DNA from: Coffea arabica
Taxonomy: Eukaryota > Streptophyta > Magnoliopsida > Gentianales > Rubiaceae
Assembly (NCBI RefSeq): GCF_036785885.1
Contig: NC_092317.1
Coordinates: 33,469,329-33,533,328, forward strand
DNA: 64,000 nt
Direction: 5' to 3'
A program made the translations under genes and the position numbers. How positions within the stretch are numbered: the stretch's first letter is position 1; every line of letters begins with the position of its first letter. Under the pieces are notes generated by a model. The model did no database searches and had not been told where the DNA came from. It worked only from the letters and a program-made list of their open reading frames with translations. Shown one piece after another: positions 22,907-34,242 of this stretch.

Positions 22907-23387
22907 TAGGACTATCAATGTGCTTGATCAGTTCGACTCTAAAAAAGTTCACCGAACCTAAATTTTAATTAGGTCAAGCAGAAATTTGCCTACATGTATT
23001 ATGCCCGAACTAAATATGAGTGAAGTATGAACCATACCCACTCAGATCCGATTAAAACCCAACTCATATATGAGTATGCTTATATATGTAAAATATATAT
23101 AATAATATTTGTAATTCATAATTATATATGTTACAACATAAAATGTTAATAATTTATATATAAATTTGTCATAATTATAAAATATATATTATATATAATT
23201 ATGTATTTAATTATGAGATTGGATCAAGATCGATTTAAGTCTAAAACTCATATAATAGTGTAAGTTGAGTTTGAATATTTTAATATGAACTCAAAACCCG
23301 AAAGACCAAAATCCAAAAATCCATATAATTTATGAGTGGAGTTTGAGTTTGCTTAATCCCAACTTTAAGTGCCCAATTGACACCCTA
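22907..23387. mobile_element. hAT-like MITE
   Basis: The left end begins TAGGACTATCAATGTGC and the right end, reverse-complemented, begins TAGGGTGTCAATTGGGC. These are imperfect terminal inverted repeats of the type seen in hAT MITEs. The flanks are TGGCCGAT (22899-22906) and TGGCCAGT (23388-23395), an 8-bp duplication with two changes. The interior is AT-rich and has no ORF. Confidence 0.65.
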
Positions 23388-23619
23388 TGGCCAGTACAAT
23401 AGAAATGAAACAACCAGGTCAGCGAGACGATGAAAGATGAACAGATGAAGGAAAAGGGAAAAAAAATAGGGTGACAAATAACAACCCTTCTCCGTCTACT
23501 CAGACAAGGAGTCTTCAGCCTTCTTTTTCTTAATGTTCTCTTTCGTCTTGAATCCTACATTCAGGAAAATCATAGTCATATCCGACCGTACATGGCAGGA
23601 TGTGATGCACATTCAAAAG
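23388..23619. other. Short intergenic stretch between the hAT-like MITE and the LINE 3' end
   Basis: No gene or recognisable repeat is visible. It is the flank into which the LINE poly(A) tail was inserted. Confidence 0.35.
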
Positions 23620-24223
23620 TTTTTTTTTTCTTTTTTTGATGAAATCAAAAACTAAATCTATTCAAACCAGAAATAATGTTACACGGCTTCCTAACATTAA
23701 TGGCTAGATTAGGGGCTAAAGATACCACCCTCCTACTAACTTTAACCACTCCAAAAATATCAACTAAAATGGATCTAATATAAGACATAGCTTGTGGCCT
23801 ATTCGTGGCAATCCGATTGTTGGCAAATAGATGGTTGGCCTAACTCTGTAACCAAAGGACAAACAATCATTTTTAACTAGAATACAAGAGGACCCAAAGG
23901 ACCGTGTCCGTTTTAGACCATCTAAACAAACCAACGCTACTCTTGAAGGCCAGAAGCCGCATGAACCTTTTCTGCAGTGGGACGAATAATGCCTTCTCTA
24001 GGAGTTGGATAATCCAAGCAACAGCTGCTCTATCAGTTCCCCCGTTAAAGGAACCACCTATTAGAATTCTAGGGAAACAATTCTCTTCAATACTACGTCC
24101 AATCTGACTATAAAGTCTGAGTGCCTTGTTTAATAACCTTTGGAATATTCAGCACTTGATCTTCCTGGCTTCAGTACATTCATCAAGTAGAGATTGGCAT
24201 CTCTGTGAGGACCCAAATTTTTA
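23620..24223 (-). pseudogene. LINE retrotransposon 3' part: RNase H-like region and poly(A) tail
   Basis: On the minus strand the sequence ends in a broken A-run (23620-23637 on the plus strand), as expected for a LINE 3' end. Upstream of it, stop-interrupted frames contain GGSFNGGTDRAA and FANNRIATNRPQAMSY. These resemble the RNase H-like C-terminus of plant L1-type ORF2. The segment ends at 24223, where solo LTR A is inserted. It continues at 27860. Confidence 0.6.
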
Positions 24224-24676
24224 TCTATTTATTATTTATTTTTATTTTATTTTACTAGCTTATTTATTTAATTATTTATTTATTTGCTCCAATTAATTTA
24301 TTTCATTCATTTTAATTGCATCCGCATGGTACATTGCCTCATTTTATATTTTTAACACGTTTTCTCTTAAAGTTAATTTTTCGATCGCTTGATTAGTGAA
24401 AATTAGTGAATACACGTTTTTCGAGATGATATTTGGTCCGAGAGTGTAGTGGTCTTGGAGAATTAAGGGTGATCAATTGTAGACTAAGAAAAGTTAATTG
24501 ACAGATTAGAGATGAGTGAATTGAATTAAACTCAACTAAGAGCACTAACGGGCCACTATTCTTTTTTTTTCCACAAACGTTAATAGATATATATATATAT
24601 TTGAACCACTTTATAATACAAGATTTAATTACAAAAAGGGGCTACTACCCTCATTTCCTTTTGTACTAAGTCCATC

Positions 24677-24749
<73 letters not shown>

Positions 24750-27700
24750 AACCAAAGGTAGCTTTATGTCACTTCTTCCTTTTCAACAAATCACATCACA
24801 CAAAAAACTCACAAACCCTCTCTTCTTCCCTCCTCTTGGCCGGCCACTCCCTTCTCCCATTTAGCCAAAATTTCAGCTTCATCTTCTTCATTTTGCTCCC
24901 AAAAAACTTACTCCAACCCAACCCATTCTCTTGGATCATCCTCAAGCTTAGTAGGAGACTTGGAGGAGAGATTCTTGGTGGTTTAGAGCTTGATTCCTTG
25001 TGGTTTTGCTTACTACTCTTGGAGGAAAGGTAACCCTCAAAACTCTCATTAGATGCCTTGAGCAAGATGCTTAGGTAGTGACCTTGAGGATTTCTTGTTT
25101 GTTTGGTTGTTGTTTTAGTGATTTATAATTTGGTTTTGGTATGAAGATTTGGAAAGAAAATTTGAAGAGAAAGTGGTGCAAGAACTGTCCGATTTTTGCT
25201 GGTTCATTACCTTATTTTAATTTCGAATTTTGAGGTTATATTGATGCCAAAATGCTTGTTACATGTTGGGTTAGGTGTGTGTAAATATTTCCCAAAAAGC
25301 ATTTCATTTGGATGAGTTAAAGTTAGGTTAAAGGGAGGAAATCAAACCTGGAAATTTCTGATCAGTATGGCCGACTAGTGTGCATTCAACAGCATATATT
25401 TTTTTGTACAGGAGTCAAAATCAAGTGCCATTTACGGCATATGAAACTACACTCTGAGGGCTTTCTAACAGTATAAAATGCACCTACTAGTTTGTTTTCT
25501 ATGAGCTGCAGTGACCCGGCAAAGTTGGCTATTTTTCCTCACTGTTTTAACCGAGAAACAAGCACAGCTGCAGTTTGTAGCTCGTTTTCACTTATCTTAC
25601 AAAATGAATTTGAAGACAGTTTCTTCTAGTGATTTTTAGAATTTTGAATCTAGTTTTCAACTCCATAAACCACGCTAATTTTGGACTTGTGTAGCCTTAG
25701 TTATGACCTAATTTACAAACTGTGTCGGGTGTTCTAAAGCTGGAATTTAGTGAACCAGGTTTCAAAAACCAGCTTTCATAAAACTGTTGTATCTTGGTGT
25801 AAAAAATTCCAAATTGAGTTTCGTTTCTTGTGTTTGAAACTAGACTTGGAGTTCTTTCAGTGTATAAATTTCAAGGGCTAGTTCGATTCCTATGAATTTT
25901 GCCAAATTTTCAAAGTTCACTGAAATTCAAGATTGTTTTGCTCTGTTCTTACTAAAACAGTGATTTGGAGCTAAGATTTGACTAATTTCAGATTTGAATC
26001 TGAGAAAAGTGCCTTCTTGATAGTTTTAGTTTATTGAGTTTATTTTCCAATGGTATAAGATTTAAAATTTTGGACTTATAGAACTCAAGTTATGATTTTT
26101 CAAAGAAGATTGCCAAAACTGATTTTTTCCTTGTAAAGTGACAAAACTCCAAAGACACTTGGAAACATTTTCTAGGTTTCAAGCCTAACTTTCTTGGTTA
26201 TTTGCGCCTCATTTCATACTTGAAAAATAGATTTCAACTTCTAGTCTTATGCCCTTGGTTTCCATGAAAATGAACCATAAATTGGAGCGTTTAGTTAGAG
26301 TAATTCTTGAGGAACTTCACTAGTTTTCTATTCGAAATTTGAAACTTCTAACTTTAACATTTATTATGAAAATAAGGAGCGTTTTGATGGATTTTCACTC
26401 CATAAGTTTAGAAAACATGAACGCTCCTTTATATTCTAAAACTTGGGCATAGGATTCAAGATATGAAAACCATTTTTCCTTTCCCTGATTCTCGTGTCAA
26501 AATCTAGTATGGTACTCCCTTTTTGGAATCAAGATTTCTTGCCACGACTTGACTTGAAAACGACTTTTGAATTTTCCTTAAGTGTTATTTCAATGATTAA
26601 GAGAGAAAGTCTCTTTTAACTCGACTTGAGCTTGTGGCTTTGAGTGTGGGTAGCAAGAGGATTTGTTTTTCTCTTATTAGCCCTGATCGAATATCTAGGT
26701 AATCGTGATTGTACATGTCTCAGGTGGTCACGTGGACGCCAAGGAGCTTGTCTGACCTCTTGCTTTTGCTCTTGATTTTTAGTAAGTGTCAAGTGCATGT
26801 TTCATGTGCTATGATTGAAATGATATTTGTACAAGTGCAATGTGAAATTGTTATAATTTGTGAACTTGCCGTGGTGAGAGTGTACTTTATCGCCCTTGTC
26901 CTCTCCTTCTTGAATACTCGCTACTTGTTATATGAATTTGCGTGACTTGCACTTGTACTCGAACATGCTTGTAACTCGTGAATACTGAGCGGCAGCATGT
27001 ACCATACCCTATTCGGGTGGGAGGTGCCTCTCATATCGACTTAGTACTATGACTGATTTTAAGTCGATTGGAGCTTTGTTTCATTGACCGCTCGTGCTTA
27101 TGGGGACGCCCAAAACCCAATTGCTAGCCATTCAACTCAAGCCGGCAAGGGCTTGGTTGAGAAGTTTGGTGAACCTTGGGCTCGTGTACTTGACTTGCTT
27201 GGATATACTCGAGTAATATCACATCTTGTTTGACTTGCGGGCCCGGTAGGGGGTGTAACGGTGGACGAAAATTTGGTGAAAAGTGGAATTCTATAGACTT
27301 GTTACTTGCTCGGTTGACGGAGTGTCAACATTTGGAAATTGTGGATCAAGATTATCGGTGAAGCAGTGTGGATGTAACTCCTGAGAGCTCCCGTATCCTT
27401 TAGTGATTGTGCTTTTGTTTTCTTTTGTGAGTTTGCATATATTATGGCTGCCTTTTGATTTACATGTTATTAATGCTAGTTGCATTTGTTGTTTGCCTGC
27501 TTGGCCTCACTGAGCGTTAACTCATCCCTTTAAGTTTGTTTTCCTTAACAGATTTTGGAAGTGGAAGTTGGGAAGTTCTAGACTAGCGGTTTTGGTTGAA
27601 ACTAGTGAATCTTTTGTATGATATTGGAGACATTGAAAGAGTAAACTTTATTATATTTGGATTTTGGATTGTAATTGTAAATAGTAGCCCTAGAAGAATT

Positions 27701-27854
27701 TGGATTGTATATTTGAAGTATTCCTTTAATCCTAAGTCTATGGTTGACTTGTGGATTTCTTTTAAGCTAGAATGAGTAAGTGAGTCCTGATGAGAGTTGG
27801 GCAGGCGTCTCGCTAATACCCTAGGATTCGCCCTAGGGCTCTGGGGGCGACACA
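24224..27854 (+). mobile_element. Solo LTR A, Tekay-like, plus strand
   Basis: It starts TGTGAGGACCC and ends GGCGACACA, flanked by ATCTC at 24219-24223 and 27855-27859. It has the family landmarks: GTGTACTTTATCGC near 26879, ATACTCGAGTAATAT near 27204, GTTGACGGAGTGTCAAC near 27313 and the CCTAGG stem near its end. There is no primer site, internal region or second LTR, so it is the product of LTR-LTR recombination. It splits the LINE. ORFs inside are unsupported. Confidence 0.88.
24679..24747. repeat. Long AT microsatellite in solo LTR A
   Basis: This is an uninterrupted run of about 34 AT dinucleotides, likely variable between individuals. Confidence 0.93.
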
Positions 27855-28497
27855 ATCTCCGCATCTCATAAGCATATCCTAGAGTACAAAATCGAGATGA
27901 GAGTATTTACCTTCCCAAACTAAAATGTTCCTAGCTATCCATAGGTGCCAAAGAACATAAAACAGAGCTTAATCAAAACTTCTCCTCTGTTGATTGAAGC
28001 CATTGCTGAATCCATTCCTGAATGGACGACAAAGTTCCAAAATCAAAATTAGAACCGAGAGTAAAATCCTTCCACACTCGTTCAGAAAAATCACATCCAA
28101 AATTAAGTGTGAGATTGATTCCGCTTTATCACTGCATCTAAAGCACAAAGGACTAAGCAGCATCCTCACATAAAGAGGGCCAGCCTGGTCGTGCATGCGT
28201 TATGACAAAGTCTCTACAAGAAAACTTGAAGCCTAGTGGCAAGTCAAACTGACCAAACAATTTTCCATGTGTCTTCTCCAAAACCGTTGATTTTTAGTCA
28301 ATGATGATGGTTGTGGAAACTACTTACACTTCAGTGAATACCAGATTTTACTGTAGAACAGCCACTTGAGTCCAGCTCCCAAAACAAAGAGGTTGAGTCT
28401 TCAGGTTTGGATACTACAATTCAGAAAGATAGAATTCTTTGGATAGCATGCTCTAGAAAAAGCACACTAAGCAAGTAAATTCTCCAAAGCTGCAATG
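27855..28497 (-). pseudogene. LINE ORF2 fragment: reverse-transcriptase zinc-binding region
   Basis: The minus strand contains RLCHNACTTRLALFMR, then CFRCSDKAESISHLILD, then FSERVWKDFT. This order is typical of the zinc-binding domain after RT in plant LINE ORF2 (zf-RVT). Upstream lies a SG-STVKSGIH block that normally precedes this domain. Frameshifts and stops are frequent. It joins 23620-24223 across solo LTR A and 30243-30444 across solo LTR B. Confidence 0.72.
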
Positions 28498-30242
28498 TGT
28501 GACAGCCCACCTCCCCATAAGGTGAACCAAAGGGTTCGGCGGACTGCTTGCCCAGCTCTCGCCAGGATTCACTCACTCACTACAGTCCTCAATTAAATTA
28601 CAATGCACATCTCAAATATTACATCAAATTCTCCATGAATTTACATATCACAATGAAGCAAATATTAATTCCCAAGCGTAGAATGTACCCATACATTCGT
28701 TCAATTCCAAACATTTAAACAATCCTAACTATTACACAAGATGAATCTAAAACAAACTGTACATGAGATAATCCATCTAGTCACACTAATAAGTTAATAC
28801 AAGTGCTTCCTTTGCCTCGAGCCCTGTAGGGAGAAAAATAAATATTTTTGGGTGAGTTAGAAGCTCAGCGAGTGTCCAGTAAAATCAGTAATCAAGTACA
28901 TTTCACAATAATGCATTTAGATAATGGCATGACTCAGTGATCAAATGTAAGTTTATTGCTCTTGTGAGCCAGTGAAATCCTCATACTTAGAACTCCAACG
29001 CTCAAACAGATCAATGAACAGTCAAATAGTAATAGGGAGCCATCGGTGCTCCAGGTAAATAGTGGTGGAGACGTTGGTTCTAAACACAAGACTTTCCAAG
29101 AACTCATTGGAGCCAAACCATTTCATGGTACACATGCAAGCACTCATGATATGCAATCGAGTAAACAGTGCAAGAAACAGCTCATAAGTAACTTTGGAAA
29201 TAGTTTGGGATCACTCACCAACCATAGCTCATGAACCTCATCCATCATAGCCAGTTTCCTCGATCAAGTCCAAGCTCTTCATTCTACCAAGAATTAACCC
29301 AAACTCAAAGCGATCAAACGTCCTCAAAGATTGGACAGCACTTTCCCTTAAATTTCCTTATTTCCATCCTACAACAACCACCAACATCCATTCAAAACAG
29401 CACACACAAATCATAGGCTAGTAAATACACTTTCTTAGGGTCACAACATCCTTCACATATAACCATTTGATAGCTCCACAATTAAACACAATTAAGCCCC
29501 AAATTAGAAACCCTAATACTGAAATTTTGCTCTATAAGCTCAAAATTTCATAGGCAAGTGAAACTAGCACATATAAGCTCAATATTATACATAACAAAAC
29601 TATCAATCCATGGCTAATCCTCAAGCATCACATGTGAGCAGAATTTCATCATAAAACTGAAAGTCACCATAAAACTACTTCAACCCATGAAATATTCCTC
29701 ATAAACCACATATATCACATCTCTAACCCACCAATTAACAATTAATTGAAATAGAAAGGAAGTTCTTGGCAAGATACATTCAAACCCCAAGAAAATTGGT
29801 AGTTTAGTGCTTCCTCCTCCAAAATAACTCCACCAATAGTTTTAAACCTCCTTAGTGAGCACTTGTATGAAATAGATTGCAAAACTAGCGGTTAAAACTC
29901 AAGATTTGGTGAAGGAAATCAAAGGGAAATAAATGGAGTTTTCCTCTCTTGTTTTCTCTCTCAAACAGCCGGCCAAGCAAGGAGAAGAAATAAAGATAGC
30001 TCAGCCAAGAAACAAGATAAGAACGTAAGAAATCAGCCGGTCAAACTTGGCTGCCGAAGTGCCACGTCACAATCCGTCCAAGATCTGGCCGGATTCGTGG
30101 CAGTGGCGAAATCAAAATTTTTTTCCAAAACCCCTGCCAATCCGGCCAGGTATCCGGCCAAGAACTGGCTGGATTTCCGGCTGGATTCTCCAAAAACATT
30201 TCTAACCAGAAATTTTCTTTTTTCATCTTTCGGGGCTTCACA
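28498..30242 (-). mobile_element. Solo LTR B, gypsy type, minus strand
   Basis: It starts TGTGACAGCCC and ends GGGGCTTCACA. CAATG flanks it at 28493-28497 and 30243-30247. The first part has the family end block (GAACC...GGTTCGGCGG) in reverse orientation. At 1745 bp it is shorter than the other LTRs and is related to 915-2811 and 8004-9310. No internal region remains. It lies in the LINE. Confidence 0.87.
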
Positions 30243-30444
30243 CAATGCACCAAGTAAATGACAACCTTGAGATATAAATGAATCCAAAGAGTGATTCCCA
30301 AACAAGTTTTCTTTCTTATCGCTTCAATTGTGAACATGCAATTTTTAACATCACCGTCCATATCAAGAATGCAACATTGAAAGTATCTGACCAGTTATCA
30401 GCCTTAAGGGAAGAGGAACGAACTTGACTCGACATGATACATGC
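30243..30444 (-). pseudogene. LINE fragment between solo LTRs B and C
   Basis: About 200 bp separate the two solo LTRs. Read on the minus strand across the LTR B site, the frame continues as HLLGALQLWRIYLL into the linker ahead of the zinc-binding region. That supports it being LINE. It is decayed, with several stops. Confidence 0.5.
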
Positions 30445-31408
30445 TGTCGCGCCCCATTTTTCGCGATGGAAAAAAGGTAGTATTTATAGAAGATGTGATT
30501 TTATTTAAAAATAAGTGAAAAAAGACCTAAAATGGGACTTTAAATAATGCGACAGTTTGGGTCCAAAATTTAGTCTAAAAAGGGTTTTTAAGAAAAAATA
30601 GGAGTCGTCACTTGGTATTGAATTTGGGTGTACCAAATCAACAAAAGTAAAATAAAATAAAACCCTTTTCGACAACTCCAGGTCTCTGAAAAACGAGAGA
30701 AAATGGGTTCGGGAGTCACGGTTGAAGAAAGGGAAGGCAAAGGTTCGATTAGCTCAAACCTAAGGCACCCTTTCAACCTAGTCTAAGCTAGTTGCGTGGT
30801 TTAATCAAAATTTTCTTAATCTAACCTTTAAATTTATCATATTTGGATATTTCCTATATGGATGCAAATCTAAAAATAAAATATCTAAAGGGACAAAATA
30901 TCCATTTCAAGGGTTCAATTGATATCAATCGCATTACTTGCGAAGGCCAAAATAATTCCTTGAAGGGGTCACGAGCATGCATAAATGAAATCCAAAGAAA
31001 AGAAAAAGAAAATTATATTATATATTTAGATATAAGTGGTCAAAGAATAGGGATGCAACATAATGGGTACGGGAGACAAAAACTCGTGACATAATTTTCT
31101 TATACATGGATTAATGGGTATTTAAATTAAAAAGTTATAATCACGCATTTCCCATGTTTGAAGAATGATTCTCCTAACATAGACAAGCAAATGAACTAAT
31201 TTAAATGAGATGCAATTCTAAATATTATGATTAACACATATATAGAGTAGGGGGTAGAGGATAATATAATAGTAAATGTCATGCAAATGAGAAAAATCCT
31301 AAAAAATAAAATATGCATGAAAATGTAATGAATATCACACAAAAATGAATCTAACGCACAAATAATCTAAGGGTCTAGCATTGGATTAGCCCATTTCTAT
31401 AAGTTTCC

Positions 31409-31505
31409 ACTAGCGTTGGACTAGTGAGAAATGGAAAAGGAGCACAACTAGCGTTGGACTTGTGAGAAATGGAAAAGGAGCACAACTAGCGTTGGACTAG
31501 TGTGA
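31409..31505. repeat. 38-bp tandem repeat in solo LTR C
   Basis: ACTAGCGTTGGACT begins at 31409, 31447 and 31485, a period of 38. The repeat body is 'gagaaatggaaaaggagcac'. Confidence 0.9.
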
Positions 31506-33683
31506 TGACGTCATGCATTTATTATAATCAAATAAATTATATGAAACATAATAAAAGTAGATAAACACATAAATCACATATAGTACATAACACATAAGCA
31601 TGATATCTAGATGCAAAGATCCTAAGAAAAACGAGTAACCACATAAGCATGCAAGCACACAAGCGAACAAAAACAAATAGAGACCTAACTATTACATTTG
31701 GGAACCCTAAATACAATTTAAAGGGGTAAAGAATGAAATAAAATAATAATCTAACTATTACAATTTGGCATTCAATTGCCTCTCAAATAATTATCAAAAT
31801 TAAATCAAATATATGAAGCTTAAAGCAAATAAAACCAAATAACTAAAAGAAAATCACTCAAAACATGCAAATTCACACATGAAAACACATAAGAGCACAT
31901 AAGAGAATTTAAAATAAAATAAGAAGATACCTCCCTTGAAGTAGTAGCTAATTGGGTTTGGTTTTACCTATTTAACTCCAAAATTAACAAAATCATTAAG
32001 GCACCAATTTAATCAACAAATAAATCATAACAAATGGAAATAAACATGAAATCAATCAATTGAAACACTTAAATGAAGTGTAATCAATGATTATAGAAGA
32101 AAAGCAACTTCTATTTAAGCAATCAAATCTGTTAGGGATCTAATTGCAAAAAATAAACAAAGTTTTGGGGTCAAATTAGAATTATCACAAAGATCTGTGA
32201 TCAAAATTAAAGAAAAATAAAGTTTAGGGACCTATTTATAATTAAATCAGGGATCTAATTGAAAGAAACATAAAGTATTTAGAGCCACAATATAATTACT
32301 CAAAAGTACTGAAAATTTGTCACCAGATCACTTAAGGAATTGGGCCATCGGGCCATATTTTTTATTTCCTTGGGCTAAAGCCTCCAAAACCTAACCGAAA
32401 GTCCAAGGTAAAAGGAACAGGCCAGTCTATTATTTTGACCCAAAATTAGCAAACAGAACGGTTGGGCTTTGACCCCCCAGCCCAAGCCAAAAACCCAAAA
32501 CAAATAAACCAAACCCACTCTTACAAACCCAACCAAATATTATTACCCAAAAACCTAAACCATAATACTAAACCCAACAAGATAAACAAATCAACTAAAA
32601 TTATTAAACCACAATTATGATCTAAAATCCAAAATTAATCTACCAAAAACTACTTAAAAAAATGATTAAAATTTAAAAGGGTGAAATGGAATCAATTGCA
32701 AAAGTGTTTGGGCTATAGTGAAATTAATTTAAAAAATGAGGGGCAAAATACAATTTTGGAACATGCAGCCTATACGAAGAAGCTTTCTTCTCCTCAGCAA
32801 TCCGAAACTCTTCGCAGCTGGTGGCTATGACGGCTTCTGGCAGCACCACCGCCGGCAAATTTTTCGGTCACAAAATTTTATCAAAATACACACCCTCACT
32901 CGATTTTTCACATAGATTCCATTTCCGGAATTATTTTTTACAAAAAATGAATCAATAGTGGCGAAATTACCAAATTACAGCCACGATTTTTATTTTTTAA
33001 ACACACTACAATCGCCACTGAAAATAGTAAAATTCATACCAAAACACTACTTGTGATTTCGACAATCCAACATGGCCAAAATTAGTAGAATAATCCAATT
33101 TAATTCAACTCTTTATTTTTTTTCTTCTTTTTGCATTTTGTCAAACATTTAATATGCATATAAAAAAATTATTTCCTTTTCCTTAATCTAATTCATGTCA
33201 TTTCACAAATTTCAGCAATACAAAACAACAATAAAAAAACAGCAAAAGCAAGATAAATTAAAACCAGAATACATCTAATATGCTAAAAAAATTAGAAAAT
33301 ACCTCAATGAGAGTGAAATTACCTTGACTGAAATTTCTCTGATACCTGTGAATGTGTTGGGAAAATATTAGGAGAGAAAAGGTTGAGGGAAGTTTTTTTT
33401 CTTTCTTCTCTGGCTTTTCTGTCTAGTTGTGAGAGGGAGAGAAATGAGGAGCCAGAGAGAGATTGAGTATATGCTGGAGCAAGGGTGGAGTTTTCTTTTT
33501 TCTTGCTTCCCTTTTTTTTTTTGTTTGTCCCGTCCCCAAAGAAAAGGCCGAGAGAGGTCTTAAAGGCAATCTTAGGAGCCCTTCTTTGCAATTTTTCTCT
33601 TGGATCCGTTGCCTCTTTTTTCTTTCCGTTGCTTCCTTCCTTTCTCTCTCGTGTGCTTTGGTCAAAGAGGTGATGGCCATCAT

Positions 33684-33711
33684 GAGTCATCATGAAGGCT
33701 CATGATGACTC
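33684..33711. other. Perfect 12-bp inverted repeat followed by a T-run
   Basis: GAGTCATCATGA (33684-33695), a 4-base loop and its exact complement (33700-33711) are followed by a run of T. It lies about 185 bp before the end of solo LTR C. It could form an RNA hairpin near the transcript 3' end, or be chance. Confidence 0.6.
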
Positions 33712-33895
33712 CTCTTTTTTTTTTAAATACAAAAACTAATTTTTTTTCTTTTGTTTATTTTTTATTTTTTTTATTTTTAAAACAAACCTGCAAATATAAG
33801 AAAAATGCACAATAAATTACAAGAAAATAAATAATTCATTAAATAGAAAAAATTTCAAGAAAACATTAAAATTTGGCAAAATTTTGGTGTCTACA

Positions 33896-34242
33896 CATGC
33901 ATAAAGGAAGTTCCAAGGTCAACGAAAAATCATGCTGTAAGGTTCGGGAACTGCATCACGCACTACTCTTTGACCAACATTTAGAAAATGATTTGGTCAT
34001 GTCAATCTTTCAGGAAGCTGACAAGGAAACATTTTTAGCATCGCAAGCTGAAGGCCAATGATAAGCTGTCAACCAAGAAAAGAAAGCACCAGGACAACTT
34101 TAATCTTTCTTGAGCCTCATGCTGGAAGCTTCTCACATAGATATCGTGCTAATTTAATCCTCAAAGATAAATTTTGTCTCAAAAGTGGAGATATTTGGGA
34201 TGTGTTTCTAATATTAACATCACTGAAATAGGCAAACATGGC
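33896..34242. other. Host segment between solo LTR C and gypsy element 1, probably decayed LINE
   Basis: This continues the sequence interrupted by solo LTR C. It ends at the insertion point of gypsy element 1, where ATGGC (34238-34242) should be one target duplication. I could not match it securely to LINE domains on either strand. A plus-strand frame of about 50 codons here begins inside LTR C and is not convincing. Confidence 0.35.

Larger units (their letters stand above)
30445..33895 (+). mobile_element. Solo LTR C, probable Tat/Ogre type
   Basis: It starts TGTCGCGCCCC and ends GGTGTCTACA, with CATGC at 30440-30444 and 33896-33900. This LTR does not share the Tekay-like landmarks. The TGTCGCG start and GGTGTCTACA end recall Tat/Ogre-group gypsy LTRs, which is an inference from the ends only. 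No coding region, primer site or second LTR is seen in its 3451 bp. The ORFs near 33319-33705 overlap each other on both strands and are low-complexity. Confidence 0.82.

Noticed and set aside
24796..25065. Overlapping plus and minus ORFs in solo LTR A
   Set aside because: They lie within an LTR with proven boundaries, without conserved motifs, and both strands are open by composition.
33319..33705. Overlapping ORFs on both strands in solo LTR C
   Set aside because: They lie in purine/pyrimidine-skewed low-complexity DNA; four overlapping frames are open, so there is no coding signal.
33873..34061. 62-codon plus-strand ORF with a protein-like look
   Set aside because: Its start lies inside solo LTR C and it crosses the target duplication, so it cannot be an ancestral gene as it stands.
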